Shown: positions 1 through 10,795, counted from the stretch's first letter. The stretch: DNA of 64,000 nucleotides from Chaunax sp. Z400 (GCA_037577475.1 CM075184.1:575501-639500); one strand, 5' to 3'. Notes: generated by a model not told the origin, from the sequence alone. Translations and numbers: made by a program.

Positions 1-317
1 CGACCTTCCGTTTCCGAGATACACACATTCACTATAGGCGAACCAAAGCCCATTCACTTCAATGGGAAAATAAACTTGAGTATAACTCGGGAACGGAAGG
101 TCGTAGAGACTCTGGACCCTGATCCGTCGGACATAATTCGTGGTCTCTGAACACGCCAGACTTCTCCCCGAGTCTCTACGACCTTCCGTTCCCGAGATAC
201 AGACATTCAAAATACGCCCCTACTGGACATGTCATATCTTGGGAAAGGAAGGTCGCACAGACTCGGGACAAAGACTGGTGTTCTCAGAGACCATATAAAC
301 CCCTAGACAGACGTTGG

Positions 318-420
318 TCCCGAGTCTCTACGACCTTCCGTTCCCGAGATACAGACATTCAAAATACGCCCCTACTGGACATGTCATATCTCGGGAACGG
401 AAGGTCGTAGAGACTCGGGA
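318..420. repeat. Perfect 34-bp inverted repeat around a unit junction
   Basis: Bases 318-351 (TCCCGAGTCTCTACG... ending GAGATA) are the exact reverse complement of 387-420, with a 35-base spacer. The same inverted arm pairs again with the next junction at 471-503. Equivalent arms of about 30 bp occur in each A unit, and shorter, diverged arms in B, D and E. Direct and inverted junction motifs therefore alternate along the array. Confidence 0.93.
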
Positions 421-482
421 CCCTGATCCGTCGGACATAATTCGTGGTCCCTGAACACGCCAGACTTCTCCCCGAGTCTCTA
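331..482 (+). repeat. Unit C exemplar (152 bp), B-head/A-tail chimera
   Basis: The first part up to CATGTCATATCTCGGGAA is a B head. From there it is an A tail (AACGGAAGGTCGTAGAGACT, then GATCCGTCGG and GTCCCTGAACACGCC). All 12 copies are followed by D. They lie only at starts 331, 1716, 3089, 4313, 5688, 7403, 8778, 10493, 11868, 57147, 58534 and 60523. Copies at 1716, 3089, 4313, 7403, 10493 and 60523 read GAGATTCGGG; the others read GAGACTCGGG. Confidence 0.9.
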
Positions 483-633
483 CGACCTTCCGTTCCCGAG
501 ATACAAACATTCCAAAAATCACCAAAAATACATGTCATATCTCGGGAACCGTAAGTCGTAGGGACTCGGTTTACCTGCTGGCGTTCTTGGAGACCCCATA
601 AAACCATTGAAAGACCTTATCCCCGAGTCTCTA
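483..633 (+). repeat. Unit D exemplar, block-closing form (151 bp)
   Basis: This form has GTAGGGACTCGG or GTAGGGCCTCGG and GAGACCCCATAAAACC, and is followed directly by T. Its last bases are AAAGACCTTATCCCC in some zones and AAAGAGCTTATCCCC in others. It differs consistently from the internal D, so position in the block predicts the sequence flavour. Confidence 0.9.
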
Positions 634-754
634 CGACCTTCCGTTCAAAAGTTACCAACCCGGGTACGGCCCCGATTGAGTTTTTATCCCCTTAACCTAA
701 CCTAACCCTAACCCTAACCCTAACCCCTAACCCACACTTGTCCGCTAGTCTGTA
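634..754 (+). repeat. Unit T exemplar (121 bp), telomeric-tract unit
   Basis: T keeps the shared 12-base start, then departs from all other units (TTCAAAAGTTACCAACCCGG, then a GATTGAG segment and a short T run). It runs into a telomeric tract and ends ACACTTGTCCGCTAG plus TCTGTA or TCTCTA. It lacks the inverted mid-unit arm found in the other types. There are 44 copies, always followed by a B unit and always preceded by D or E, so T acts as a block separator. It probably descends from one capture of telomeric repeat into the satellite, because all copies share the same flanks. Confidence 0.95.
692..733 (-). repeat. Interstitial telomeric tract (TTAGGG type), 42 bp
   Basis: On the + strand the tract opens TTAACCTAACCTAACCC, continues as CCCTAA hexamers, and finishes CCCCTAACCC. 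On the - strand this is TTAGGG repeats with a TTAGGGG variant at one end and two TTAGG pentamers plus TTAAGGGG at the other. The G-rich strand has enough G3 runs to be quadruplex-capable. The same tract with different hexamer numbers occurs in all 44 T units, always in this orientation. Confidence 0.95.
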
Positions 755-906
755 CGACCTTCCGTTCGCGAGATACAGACATTCAAAATACGCCCCTACT
801 GGACATGTCATATCTCGGGAAAGGAAGGTCGCACAGACTCGGGACAAAGACTGGTGTTCTCAGAGACCACATAAACCCCTAGACGGACGTTGGTCCCGAG
901 TCTCTA
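755..906 (+). repeat. Unit B exemplar (152 bp)
   Basis: The head carries ACAGACATTCAAAATACGCC and CTACTGGACATGTCATAT. After the mid-unit CTCGGGAAAGGAAGGTCGCA, a diverged inverted copy of the junction motif, the tail carries GGTGTTCTCAGAGACCACAT and GACGGACGTTGGTCCCGAG. B is the commonest unit (150 complete copies) and follows every T. Copies directly after T in blocks 1, 2 and 4-8 have TTCGCGAG, an NruI-type TCGCGA, in place of TTCCCGAG. Five copies (starting 1236, 2609, 6593, 9683, 17591) lack two bases at ACAGACATTC and are 150 bp long. Confidence 0.95.
766..771. other. TCGCGA (NruI-type) site marking post-T B units
   Basis: TCGCGA sits 11 bases into the B unit after T at 766, 2139, 4736, 6123, 7826, 9213 and 10916. 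Block 3 and all blocks from 9 onward have TTCCCGAG instead. I saw no other TCGCGA in the window by eye. It contains two CpGs and is a useful physical marker for the left zone. Confidence 0.8.
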
Positions 907-1084
907 CGACCTTCCGTTTCCGAGATACACACATTCACTATAGGCGAACCAAACCCCATTCACTTCAATGGGAAAATAAACTTGAGTATAACTCGGGAAC
1001 GGAAGGTCGTAGAGACTCGGGACCCTGATCCGTCGGACATAATTCGTGGTCCCTGAACACGCCAGACTTCTCCCCGAGTCTCTA
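907..1084 (+). repeat. Unit A exemplar (178 bp)
   Basis: A starts CGACCTTCCGTTTCCGAGAT, continues ACACACATTCACTATAGGCG, then the hairpin-forming CCCATTCACTTCAATGGG and AAACTTGAGTATAACTCGGG. It then holds a full inverted copy of the junction motif (992-1022) and a tail with GATCCGTCGGACATAATTCG and ACACGCCAGACTTCTCCCCG. Two flavours recur: AACCAAACCCC with GTCCCTGAAC (mostly before D), and AACCAAAGCCC with GTCTCTGAAC (mostly before B). A subset has GACTCTGGACC or CCCCGTGTCTC. There are 112 complete copies; A is never followed by A or T. Confidence 0.95.
955..972. repeat. CCCATT/AATGGG hairpin inside unit A
   Basis: CCCATT and AATGGG are perfect reverse complements separated by the six-base loop CACTTC. 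The element is in essentially every A unit. It is broken by AATGCG at 14856 and 16091, and by two substitutions at 63678 and 63688. Stem length is only six pairs, so a biological role is not implied by the sequence alone. Confidence 0.85.
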
Positions 1085-1235
1085 CGACCTTCCGTTCCCG
1101 AGATACAAACATTCCAAAAATCACCAAAAATACATGTCATATCTCGGGAACCGTAAGTCGTAGAGACTCGGTTTACCTGCTGGCGTTCTTGGAGACCGCA
1201 TAAAACCATTGAAAGAGCTTATCCCCGAGTCTCTA
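1085..1235 (+). repeat. Unit D exemplar, internal form (151 bp)
   Basis: The head is ACAAACATTCCAAAAATCAC then CAAAAATACATGTCATATCT. The mid-unit arm is diverged to CGGGAACCGTAAGTCGTAGA. The tail reads CTCGGTTTACCTGCTGGCGT, then TCTTGGAGAC, CATAAAACCATTGAAAGAG and CTTATCCCCGAG. The internal form has GTAGAGACTCGG and usually GAGACTCCAT or GAGACTGCAT, and is followed by B. There are 83 D copies of both forms together. Confidence 0.93.
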
Positions 1236-2018
1236 CGACCTTCCGTTCCCGAGATACACATTCAAAATACGCCCCTACTGGACATGTCATATCTCGGGAA
1301 AGGAAGGTCGCACAGACTCGGGACAAAGACTGGTGTTCTCAGAGACCACATAAACCCCTAGACGGACGTTGGTCCCGAGTCTCTACGACCTTCCGTTTCC
1401 GAGATACACACATTCACTATAGGCGAACCAAAGCCCATTCACTTCAATGGGAAAATAAACTTGAGTATAACTCGGGAACGGAAGGTCGTAGAGACTCTGG
1501 ACCCTGATCCGTCGGACATAATTCGTGGTCTCTGAACACGCCAGACTTCTCCCCGAGTCTCTACGACCTTCCGTTCCCGAGATACAGACATTCAAAATAC
1601 GCCCCTACTGGACATGTCATATCTTGGGAAAGGAAGGTCGCACAGACTCGGGACAAAGATTGGTGTTCTCAGAGACCACATAAACCCCTAGACGGACGTT
1701 GGTCCCGAGTCTCTACGACCTTCCGTTCCCGAGATACAGACATTCAAAATACGCCCCTACTGGACATGTCATATCTCGGGAACGGAAGGTCGTAGAGATT
1801 CGGGACCCTGATCCGTCGGACATAATTCGTGGTCCCTGAACACGCCAGACTTCTCCCCGAGTCTCTACGACCTTCCGTTCCCGAGATACAAACATTCCAA
1901 AAATCACCAAAAATACATGTCATATCTCGGGAACCGTAAGTCGTAGGGACTCGGTTTACCTGCTGGCGTTCTTGGAGACCCCATAAAACCATTGAAAGAC
2001 CTTATCCCCGAGTCTCTA

Positions 2019-3391
2019 CGACCTTCCGTTCAAAAGTTACCAACCCGGGTACGGCCCCGATTGAGTTTTTATCCCCTTAACCTAACCTAACCCTAACCCC
2101 TAACCCACACTTGTCCGCTAGTCTGTACGACCTTCCGTTCGCGAGATACAGACATTCAAAATACGCCCCTACTGGACATGTCATATCTCGGGAAAGGAAG
2201 GTCGCACAGACTCGGGACAAAGACTGGTGTTCTCAGAGACCACATAAACCCCTAGACGGACGTTGGTCCCGAGTCTCTACGACCTTCCGTTTCCGAGATA
2301 CACACATTCACTATAGGCGAACCAAACCCCATTCACTTCAATGGGAAAATAAACTTGAGTATAACTCGGGAACGGAAGGTCGTAGAGACTCGGGACCCTG
2401 ATCCGTCGGACATAATTCGTGGTCCCTGAACACGCCAGACTTCTCCCCGAGTCTCTACGACCTTCCGTTCCCGAGATACAAACATTCCAAAAATCACCAA
2501 AAATACATGTCATATCTCGGGAACCGTAAGTCGTAGAGACTCGGTTTACCTGCTGGCGTTCTTGGAGACCGCATAAAACCATTGAAAGAGCTTATCCCCG
2601 AGTCTCTACGACCTTCCGTTCCCGAGATACACATTCAAAATACGCCCCTACTGGACATGTCATATCTCGGGAAAGGAAGGTCGCACAGACTCGGGACAAA
2701 GACTGGTGTTCTCAGAGACCACATAAACCCCTAGACGGACGTTGGTCCCGAGTCTCTACGACCTTCCGTTTCCGAGATACACACATTCACTATAGGCGAA
2801 CCAAAGCCCATTCACTTCAATGGGAAAATAAACTTGAGTATAACTCGGGAACGGAAGGTCGTAGAGACTCTGGACCCTGATCCGTCGGACATAATTCGTG
2901 GTCTCTGAACACGCCAGACTTCTCCCCGAGTCTCTACGACCTTCCGTTCCCGAGATACAGACATTCAAAATACGCCCCTACTGGACATGTCATATCTTGG
3001 GAAAGGAAGGTCGCACAGACTCGGGACAAAGATTGGTGTTCTCAGAGACCACATAAACCCCTAGATGGACGTTGGTCCCGAGTCTCTACGACCTTCCGTT
3101 CCCGAGATACAGACATTCAAAATACGCCCCTACTGGACATGTCATATCTCGGGAACGGAAGGTCGTAGAGATTCGGGACCCTGATCCGTCGGACATAATT
3201 CGTGGTCCCTGAACACGCCAGACTTCTCCCCGAGTCTCTACGACCTTCCGTTCCCGAGATACAAACATTCCAAAAATCACCAAAAATACATGTCATATCT
3301 CGGGAACCGTAAGTCGTAGGGACTCGGTTTACCTGCTGGCGTTCTTGGAGACCCCATAAAACCATTGAAAGACCTTATCCCCGAGTCTCTA
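2019..3391 (+). repeat. Block 2: T-B-A-D-B-A-B-C-D, 1373 bp
   Basis: Same order as block 1 but 12 bp shorter, because T (2019-2127) has two fewer telomeric hexamers. Units start at B 2128, A 2280, D 2458, B 2609 (150 bp), A 2759, B 2937, C 3089 and D 3241. Private change: CCTAGATGGACG near 3062. Confidence 0.93.
2077..2106 (-). repeat. Short form of the telomeric tract, 30 bp
   Basis: Same flanks and same degenerate TTAACCTAACCTAACCC opening as the 42-bp tract, but with two hexamers fewer. This makes its T unit 109 bp. The 109-bp form is confined to the T units starting at 2019, 3392, 4616, 7706 and 10796. Confidence 0.93.
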
Positions 3392-4615
3392 CGACCTTCC
3401 GTTCAAAAGTTACCAACCCGGGTACGGCCCCGATTGAGTTTTTATCCCCTTAACCTAACCTAACCCTAACCCCTAACCCACACTTGTCCGCTAGTCTGTA
3501 CGACCTTCCGTTCCCGAGATACAGACATTCAAAAGACGCCCCTACTGGACATGTCATATCTCGGGAAAGGAAGGTCGCACAGACTCGGGACAAAGACTGG
3601 TGTTCTCAGAGACCACATAAACCCCTAGACGGACGTTGGTCCCGAGTCTCTACGACCTTCCGTTTCCGAGATACACACATTCACTATAGGCGAACCAAAG
3701 CCCATTCACTTCAATGGGAAAATAAACTTGAGTATAACTCGGGAACGGAAGGTCGTAGAGACTCGGGACCCTGATCCGTCGGACATAATTCGTGGTCTCT
3801 GAACACGCCAGACTTCTCCCCGTGTCTCTACGACCTTCCGTTCCCGAGATACAGACATTCAAAATACGCCCCTACTGGACATGTCATATCTCGGGAAAGG
3901 AAGGTCGCACAGACTCGGGACAAAGACTGGTGTTCTCAGAGACCACATAAACCCCTAGACGGACGTTGGTCCCGAGTCTCTACGACCTTCCGTTTCCGAG
4001 ATACACACATTCACTATAGGCGAACCAAAGCCCATTCACTTCAATGGGAAAATAAACTTGAGTATAACTCGGGAACGGAAGGTCGTAGAGACTCTGGACC
4101 CTGATCCGTCGGACATAATTCGTGGTCTCTGAACACGCCAGACTTCTCCCCGAGTCTCTACGACCTTCCGTTCCCGAGATACAGACATTCAAAATACGCC
4201 CCTACTGGACATGTCATATCTTGGGAAAGGAAGGTCGCACAGACTCGGGACAAAGATTGGTGTTCTCAGAGACCACATAAACCCCTAGACGGACGTTGGT
4301 CCCGAGTCTCTACGACCTTCCGTTCCCGAGATACAGACATTCAAAATACGCCCCTACTGGACATGTCATATCTCGGGAACGGAAGGTCGTAGAGATTCGG
4401 GACCCTGATCCGTCGGACATAATTCGTGGTCCCTGAACACGCCAGACTTCTCCCCGAGTCTCTACGACCTTCCGTTCCCGAGATACAAACATTCCAAAAA
4501 TCACCAAAAATACATGTCATATCTCGGGAACCGTAAGTCGTAGGGACTCGGTTTACCTGCTGGCGTTCTTGGAGACCCCATAAAACCATTGAAAGACCTT
4601 ATCCCCGAGTCTCTA
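3392..4615 (+). repeat. Block 3: T-B-A-B-A-B-C-D, 1224 bp
   Basis: T 3392-3500 (109 bp). Units start at B 3501, A 3653, B 3831, A 3983, B 4161, C 4313 and D 4465. There is no internal D. The first B lacks the TCGCGA seen in neighbouring blocks and has AAAAGACGCC. From A 3653 onward it matches the end of block 5 at an offset of 3090. Confidence 0.93.
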
Positions 4616-5990
4616 CGACCTTCCGTTCAAAAGTTACCAACCCGGGTACGGCCCCGATTGAGTTTTTATCCCCTTAACCTAACCTAACCCTAACCCCTAA
4701 CCCACACTTGTCCGCTAGTCTGTACGACCTTCCGTTCGCGAGATACAGACATTCAAAATACGCCCCTACTGGACATGTCATATCTCGGGAAAGGAAGGTC
4801 GCACAGACTCGGGACAAAGACTGGTGTTCTCAGAGACCACATAAACCCCTAGACGGACGTTGGTCCCGAGTCTCTACGACCTTCCGTTTCCGAGATACAC
4901 ACATTCACTATAGGCGAACCAAACCCCATTCACTTCAATGGGAAAATAAACTTGAGTATAACTCGGGAACGGAAGGTCGTAGAGACTCGGGACCCTGATC
5001 CGTCGGACATAATTCGTGGTCCCTGAACACGCCAGACTTCTCCCCGAGTCTCTACGACCTTCCGTTCCCGAGATACAAACATTCCAAAAATCACCAAAAA
5101 TACATGTCATATCTCGGGAACCGTAAGTCGTAGAGACTCGGTTTACCTGCTGGCGTTCTTGGAGACTCCATAAAACCATTGAAAGAGCTTATCCCCGAGT
5201 CTCTACGACCTTCCGTTCCCGAGATACAGACATTCAAAATACGCCCCTACTGGACATGTCATATCTCGGGAAAGGAAGGTCGCACAGACTCGGGACAAAG
5301 ACTGGTGTTCTCAGAGACCACATAAACCCCTAGACGGACGTTGGTCCCGAGTCTCTACGACCTTCCGTTTCCGAGATACACACATTCACTATAGGCGAAC
5401 CAAAGCCCATTCACTTCAATGGGAAAATAAACTTGAGTATAACTCGGGAACGGAAGGTCGTAGAGACTCTGGACCCTGATCCGTCGGACATAATTCGTGG
5501 TCTCTGAACACGCCAGACTTCTCCCCGAGTCTCTACGACCTTCCGTTCCCGAGATACAGACATTCAAAATACGCCCCTACTGGACATGTCATATCTTGGG
5601 AAAGGAAGGTCGCACAGACTCGGGACAAAGACTGGTGTTCTCAGAGACCATATAAACCCCTAGACAGACGTTGGTCCCGAGTCTCTACGACCTTCCGTTC
5701 CCGAGATACAGACATTCAAAATACGCCCCTACTGGACATGTCATATCTCGGGAACGGAAGGTCGTAGAGACTCGGGACCCTGATCCGTCGGACATAATTC
5801 GTGGTCCCTGAACACGCCAGACTTCTCCCCGAGTCTCTACGACCTTCCGTTCCCGAGATACAAACATTCCAAAAATCACCAAAAATACATGTCATATCTC
5901 GGGAACCGTAAGTCGTAGGGACTCGGTTTACCTGCTGGCGTTCTTGGAGACCCCATAAAACCATTGAAAGACCTTATCCCCGAGTCTCTA
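4616..5990 (+). repeat. Block 4: T-B-A-D-B-A-B-C-D, 1375 bp
   Basis: T 4616-4724 (109 bp). Units start at B 4725, A 4877, D 5055, B 5206, A 5358, B 5536, C 5688 and D 5840. It forms the first half of the 3090-bp repeat with block 5. Confidence 0.93.
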
Positions 5991-7705
5991 CGACCTTCCG
6001 TTCAAAAGTTACCAACCCGGGTACGGCCCCGATTGAGTTTTTATCCCCTTAACCTAACCTAACCCTAACCCTAACCCTAACCCCTAACCCACACTTGTCC
6101 GCTAGTCTGTACGACCTTCCGTTCGCGAGATACAGACATTCAAAATACGCCCCTACTGGACATGTCATATCTCGGGAAAGGAAGGTCGCACAGACTCGGG
6201 ACAAAGACTGGTGTTCTCAGAGACCACATAAACCCCTAGACGGACGTTGGTCCCGAGTCTCTACGACCTTCCGTTTCCGAGATACACACATTCACTATAG
6301 GCGAACCAAACCCCATTCACTTCAATGGGAAAATAAACTTGAGTATAACTCGGGAACGGAAGGTCGTAGAGACTCGGGACCCTGATCCGTCGGACATAAT
6401 TCGTGGTCCCTGAACACGCCAGACTTCTCCCCGAGTCTCTACGACCTTCCGTTCCCGAGATACAAACATTCCAAAAATCACCAAAAATACATGTCATATC
6501 TCGGGAACCGTAAGTCGTAGAGACTCGGTTTACCTGCTGGCGTTCTTGGAGACCGCATAAAACCATTGAAAGAGCTTATCCCCGAGTCTCTACGACCTTC
6601 CGTTCCCGAGATACACATTCAAAATACGCCCCTACTGGACATGTCATATCTCGGGAAAGGAAGGTCGCACAGACTCGGGACAAAGACTGGTGTTCTCAGA
6701 GACCACATAAACCCCTAGACGGACGTTGGTCCCGAGTCTCTACGACCTTCCGTTTCCGAGATACACACATTCACTATAGGCGAACCAAAGCCCATTCACT
6801 TCAATGGGAAAATAAACTTGAGTATAACTCGGGAACGGAAGGTCGTAGAGACTCGGGACCCTGATCCGTCGGACATAATTCGTGGTCTCTGAACACGCCA
6901 GACTTCTCCCCGTGTCTCTACGACCTTCCGTTCCCGAGATACAGACATTCAAAATACGCCCCTACTGGACATGTCATATCTCGGGAAAGGAAGGTCGCAC
7001 AGACTCGGGACAAAGACTGGTGTTCTCAGAGACCACATAAACCCCTAGACGGACGTTGGTCCCGAGTCTCTACGACCTTCCGTTTCCGAGATACACACAT
7101 TCACTATAGGCGAACCAAAGCCCATTCACTTCAATGGGAAAATAAACTTGAGTATAACTCGGGAACGGAAGGTCGTAGAGACTCTGGACCCTGATCCGTC
7201 GGACATAATTCGTGGTCTCTGAACACGCCAGACTTCTCCCCGAGTCTCTACGACCTTCCGTTCCCGAGATACAGACATTCAAAATACGCCCCTACTGGAC
7301 ATGTCATATCTTGGGAAAGGAAGGTCGCACAGACTCGGGACAAAGATTGGTGTTCTCAGAGACCACATAAACCCCTAGACGGACGTTGGTCCCGAGTCTC
7401 TACGACCTTCCGTTCCCGAGATACAGACATTCAAAATACGCCCCTACTGGACATGTCATATCTCGGGAACGGAAGGTCGTAGAGATTCGGGACCCTGATC
7501 CGTCGGACATAATTCGTGGTCCCTGAACACGCCAGACTTCTCCCCGAGTCTCTACGACCTTCCGTTCCCGAGATACAAACATTCCAAAAATCACCAAAAA
7601 TACATGTCATATCTCGGGAACCGTAAGTCGTAGGGACTCGGTTTACCTGCTGGCGTTCTTGGAGACCCCATAAAACCATTGAAAGACCTTATCCCCGAGT
7701 CTCTA
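5991..7705 (+). repeat. Block 5: T-B-A-D-B-A-B-A-B-C-D, 1715 bp
   Basis: T 5991-6111 (121 bp). Units start at B 6112, A 6264, D 6442, B 6593 (150 bp), A 6743, B 6921, A 7073, B 7251, C 7403 and D 7555. It carries one extra B-A dimer (330 bp) compared with block 1. Confidence 0.93.
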
Positions 7706-9080
7706 CGACCTTCCGTTCAAAAGTTACCAACCCGGGTACGGCCCCGATTGAGTTTTTATCCCCTTAACCTAACCTAACCCTAACCCCTAACCCACACTTG
7801 TCCGCTAGTCTGTACGACCTTCCGTTCGCGAGATACAGACATTCAAAATACGCCCCTACTGGACATGTCATATCTCGGGAAAGGAAGGTCGCACAGACTC
7901 GGGACAAAGACTGGTGTTCTCAGAGACCACATAAACCCCTAGACGGACGTTGGTCCCGAGTCTCTACGACCTTCCGTTTCCGAGATACACACATTCACTA
8001 TAGGCGAACCAAACCCCATTCACTTCAATGGGAAAATAAACTTGAGTATAACTCGGGAACGGAAGGTCGTAGAGACTCGGGACCCTGATCCGTCGGACAT
8101 AATTCGTGGTCCCTGAACACGCCAGACTTCTCCCCGAGTCTCTACGACCTTCCGTTCCCGAGATACAAACATTCCAAAAATCACCAAAAATACATGTCAT
8201 ATCTCGGGAACCGTAAGTCGTAGAGACTCGGTTTACCTGCTGGCGTTCTTGGAGACTCCATAAAACCATTGAAAGAGCTTATCCCCGAGTCTCTACGACC
8301 TTCCGTTCCCGAGATACAGACATTCAAAATACGCCCCTACTGGACATGTCATATCTCGGGAAAGGAAGGTCGCACAGACTCGGGACAAAGACTGGTGTTC
8401 TCAGAGACCACATAAACCCCTAGACGGACGTTGGTCCCGAGTCTCTACGACCTTCCGTTTCCGAGATACACACATTCACTATAGGCGAACCAAAGCCCAT
8501 TCACTTCAATGGGAAAATAAACTTGAGTATAACTCGGGAACGGAAGGTCGTAGAGACTCTGGACCCTGATCCGTCGGACATAATTCGTGGTCTCTGAACA
8601 CGCCAGACTTCTCCCCGAGTCTCTACGACCTTCCGTTCCCGAGATACAGACATTCAAAATACGCCCCTACTGGACATGTCATATCTTGGGAAAGGAAGGT
8701 CGCACAGACTCGGGACAAAGACTGGTGTTCTCAGAGACCATATAAACCCCTAGACAGACGTTGGTCCCGAGTCTCTACGACCTTCCGTTCCCGAGATACA
8801 GACATTCAAAATACGCCCCTACTGGACATGTCATATCTCGGGAACGGAAGGTCGTAGAGACTCGGGACCCTGATCCGTCGGACATAATTCGTGGTCCCTG
8901 AACACGCCAGACTTCTCCCCGAGTCTCTACGACCTTCCGTTCCCGAGATACAAACATTCCAAAAATCACCAAAAATACATGTCATATCTCGGGAACCGTA
9001 AGTCGTAGGGACTCGGTTTACCTGCTGGCGTTCTTGGAGACCCCATAAAACCATTGAAAGACCTTATCCCCGAGTCTCTA
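7706..9080 (+). repeat. Block 6: second copy of block 4, 1375 bp
   Basis: T 7706-7814 (109 bp). Units start at B 7815, A 7967, D 8145, B 8296, A 8448, B 8626, C 8778 and D 8930. It is essentially identical to block 4 at offset 3090. Confidence 0.93.
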
Positions 9081-10795
9081 CGACCTTCCGTTCAAAAGTT
9101 ACCAACCCGGGTACGGCCCCGATTGAGTTTTTATCCCCTTAACCTAACCTAACCCTAACCCTAACCCTAACCCCTAACCCACACTTGTCCGCTAGTCTGT
9201 ACGACCTTCCGTTCGCGAGATACAGACATTCAAAATACGCCCCTACTGGACATGTCATATCTCGGGAAAGGAAGGTCGCACAGACTCGGGACAAAGACTG
9301 GTGTTCTCAGAGACCACATAAACCCCTAGACGGACGTTGGTCCCGAGTCTCTACGACCTTCCGTTTCCGAGATACACACATTCACTATAGGCGAACCAAA
9401 CCCCATTCACTTCAATGGGAAAATAAACTTGAGTATAACTCGGGAACGGAAGGTCGTAGAGACTCGGGACCCTGATCCGTCGGACATAATTCGTGGTCCC
9501 TGAACACGCCAGACTTCTCCCCGAGTCTCTACGACCTTCCGTTCCCGAGATACAAACATTCCAAAAATCACCAAAAATACATGTCATATCTCGGGAACCG
9601 TAAGTCGTAGAGACTCGGTTTACCTGCTGGCGTTCTTGGAGACCGCATAAAACCATTGAAAGAGCTTATCCCCGAGTCTCTACGACCTTCCGTTCCCGAG
9701 ATACACATTCAAAATACGCCCCTACTGGACATGTCATATCTCGGGAAAGGAAGGTCGCACAGACTCGGGACAAAGACTGGTGTTCTCAGAGACCACATAA
9801 ACCCCTAGACGGACGTTGGTCCCGAGTCTCTACGACCTTCCGTTTCCGAGATACACACATTCACTATAGGCGAACCAAAGCCCATTCACTTCAATGGGAA
9901 AATAAACTTGAGTATAACTCGGGAACGGAAGGTCGTAGAGACTCGGGACCCTGATCCGTCGGACATAATTCGTGGTCTCTGAACACGCCAGACTTCTCCC
10001 CGTGTCTCTACGACCTTCCGTTCCCGAGATACAGACATTCAAAATACGCCCCTACTGGACATGTCATATCTCGGGAAAGGAAGGTCGCACAGACTCGGGA
10101 CAAAGACTGGTGTTCTCAGAGACCACATAAACCCCTAGACGGACGTTGGTCCCGAGTCTCTACGACCTTCCGTTTCCGAGATACACACATTCACTATAGG
10201 CGAACCAAAGCCCATTCACTTCAATGGGAAAATAAACTTGAGTATAACTCGGGAACGGAAGGTCGTAGAGACTCTGGACCCTGATCCGTCGGACATAATT
10301 CGTGGTCTCTGAACACGCCAGACTTCTCCCCGAGTCTCTACGACCTTCCGTTCCCGAGATACAGACATTCAAAATACGCCCCTACTGGACATGTCATATC
10401 TTGGGAAAGGAAGGTCGCACAGACTCGGGACAAAGATTGGTGTTCTCAGAGACCACATAAACCCCTAGACGGACGTTGGTCCCGAGTCTCTACGACCTTC
10501 CGTTCCCGAGATACAGACATTCAAAATACGCCCCTACTGGACATGTCATATCTCGGGAACGGAAGGTCGTAGAGATTCGGGACCCTGATCCGTCGGACAT
10601 AATTCGTGGTCCCTGAACACGCCAGACTTCTCCCCGAGTCTCTACGACCTTCCGTTCCCGAGATACAAACATTCCAAAAATCACCAAAAATACATGTCAT
10701 ATCTCGGGAACCGTAAGTCGTAGGGACTCGGTTTACCTGCTGGCGTTCTTGGAGACCCCATAAAACCATTGAAAGACCTTATCCCCGAGTCTCTA
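9081..10795 (+). repeat. Block 7: second copy of block 5, 1715 bp
   Basis: T 9081-9201 (121 bp). Units start at B 9202, A 9354, D 9532, B 9683 (150 bp), A 9833, B 10011, A 10163, B 10341, C 10493 and D 10645. Offset from block 5 is exactly 3090. Confidence 0.93.

Larger units (their letters stand above)
1..633 (+). repeat. Block 0 (end of a block): A-B-C-D
   Basis: Units start at A 1, B 179, C 331 and D 483. The T that opened this block lies outside the window. B has ACCATATAAACCCCTAGACAG, matching the B before C in blocks 4, 6 and 8. Confidence 0.93.
634..2018 (+). repeat. Block 1: T-B-A-D-B-A-B-C-D, 1385 bp
   Basis: T 634-754 (121 bp). Other units start at B 755, A 907, D 1085, B 1236 (150 bp), A 1386, B 1564, C 1716 and D 1868. 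B 1564 has AAAGATTGGTG, and C has GAGATTCGGG. Confidence 0.93.

Noticed and set aside
318..420. Terminal inverted repeats of a small transposon (MITE)
   Set aside because: The 34-bp arms recur at every unit junction in a continuous tiling. No target-site duplication or element boundary can be seen, so they are part of the satellite.
685..735. A true terminal telomere
   Set aside because: Each tract is under 60 bp, has fixed flanks on both sides and is followed by more satellite. These are interstitial tracts.
815..830. p53-like half-site GGACATGTCA in B, C and E units
   Set aside because: It matches nine of ten positions of the RRRCWWGYYY half-site, but there is no adjacent second half-site. 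Its many copies come from the repeat itself, so no regulatory role is supported.
738..1028. Recurring 96-residue + strand open frame at every T-B-A stretch
   Set aside because: It starts at a TTG in the T unit, spans satellite units of three types, has no recognisable domain, and recurs only because the DNA repeats. Reading the repeat as protein is not supported.
1073..1102. CENP-B box and centromeric satellite
   Set aside because: The junction CCCGAGTCTCTACGA resembles the reverse of the CENP-B core, but the spacing is off by one base and the CGAA end is missing. The telomeric tracts favour a subtelomeric setting.
904..1209. Recurring 101-, 82-, 79-, 70- and 65-residue - strand open frames
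   Set aside because: They overlap one another and the + strand frames in several phases over the same repeat units. They contain the translated junction motif and show no domain, signal peptide or codon pattern of a gene. They are shadows of satellite DNA.
4616..10795. Assembly artefact from repeated joining of the same reads
   Set aside because: It cannot be excluded from sequence alone. However, the copies carry scattered private changes, block lengths vary, and marker sharing is nested, which fits real array evolution. Exact copy number remains unverified.
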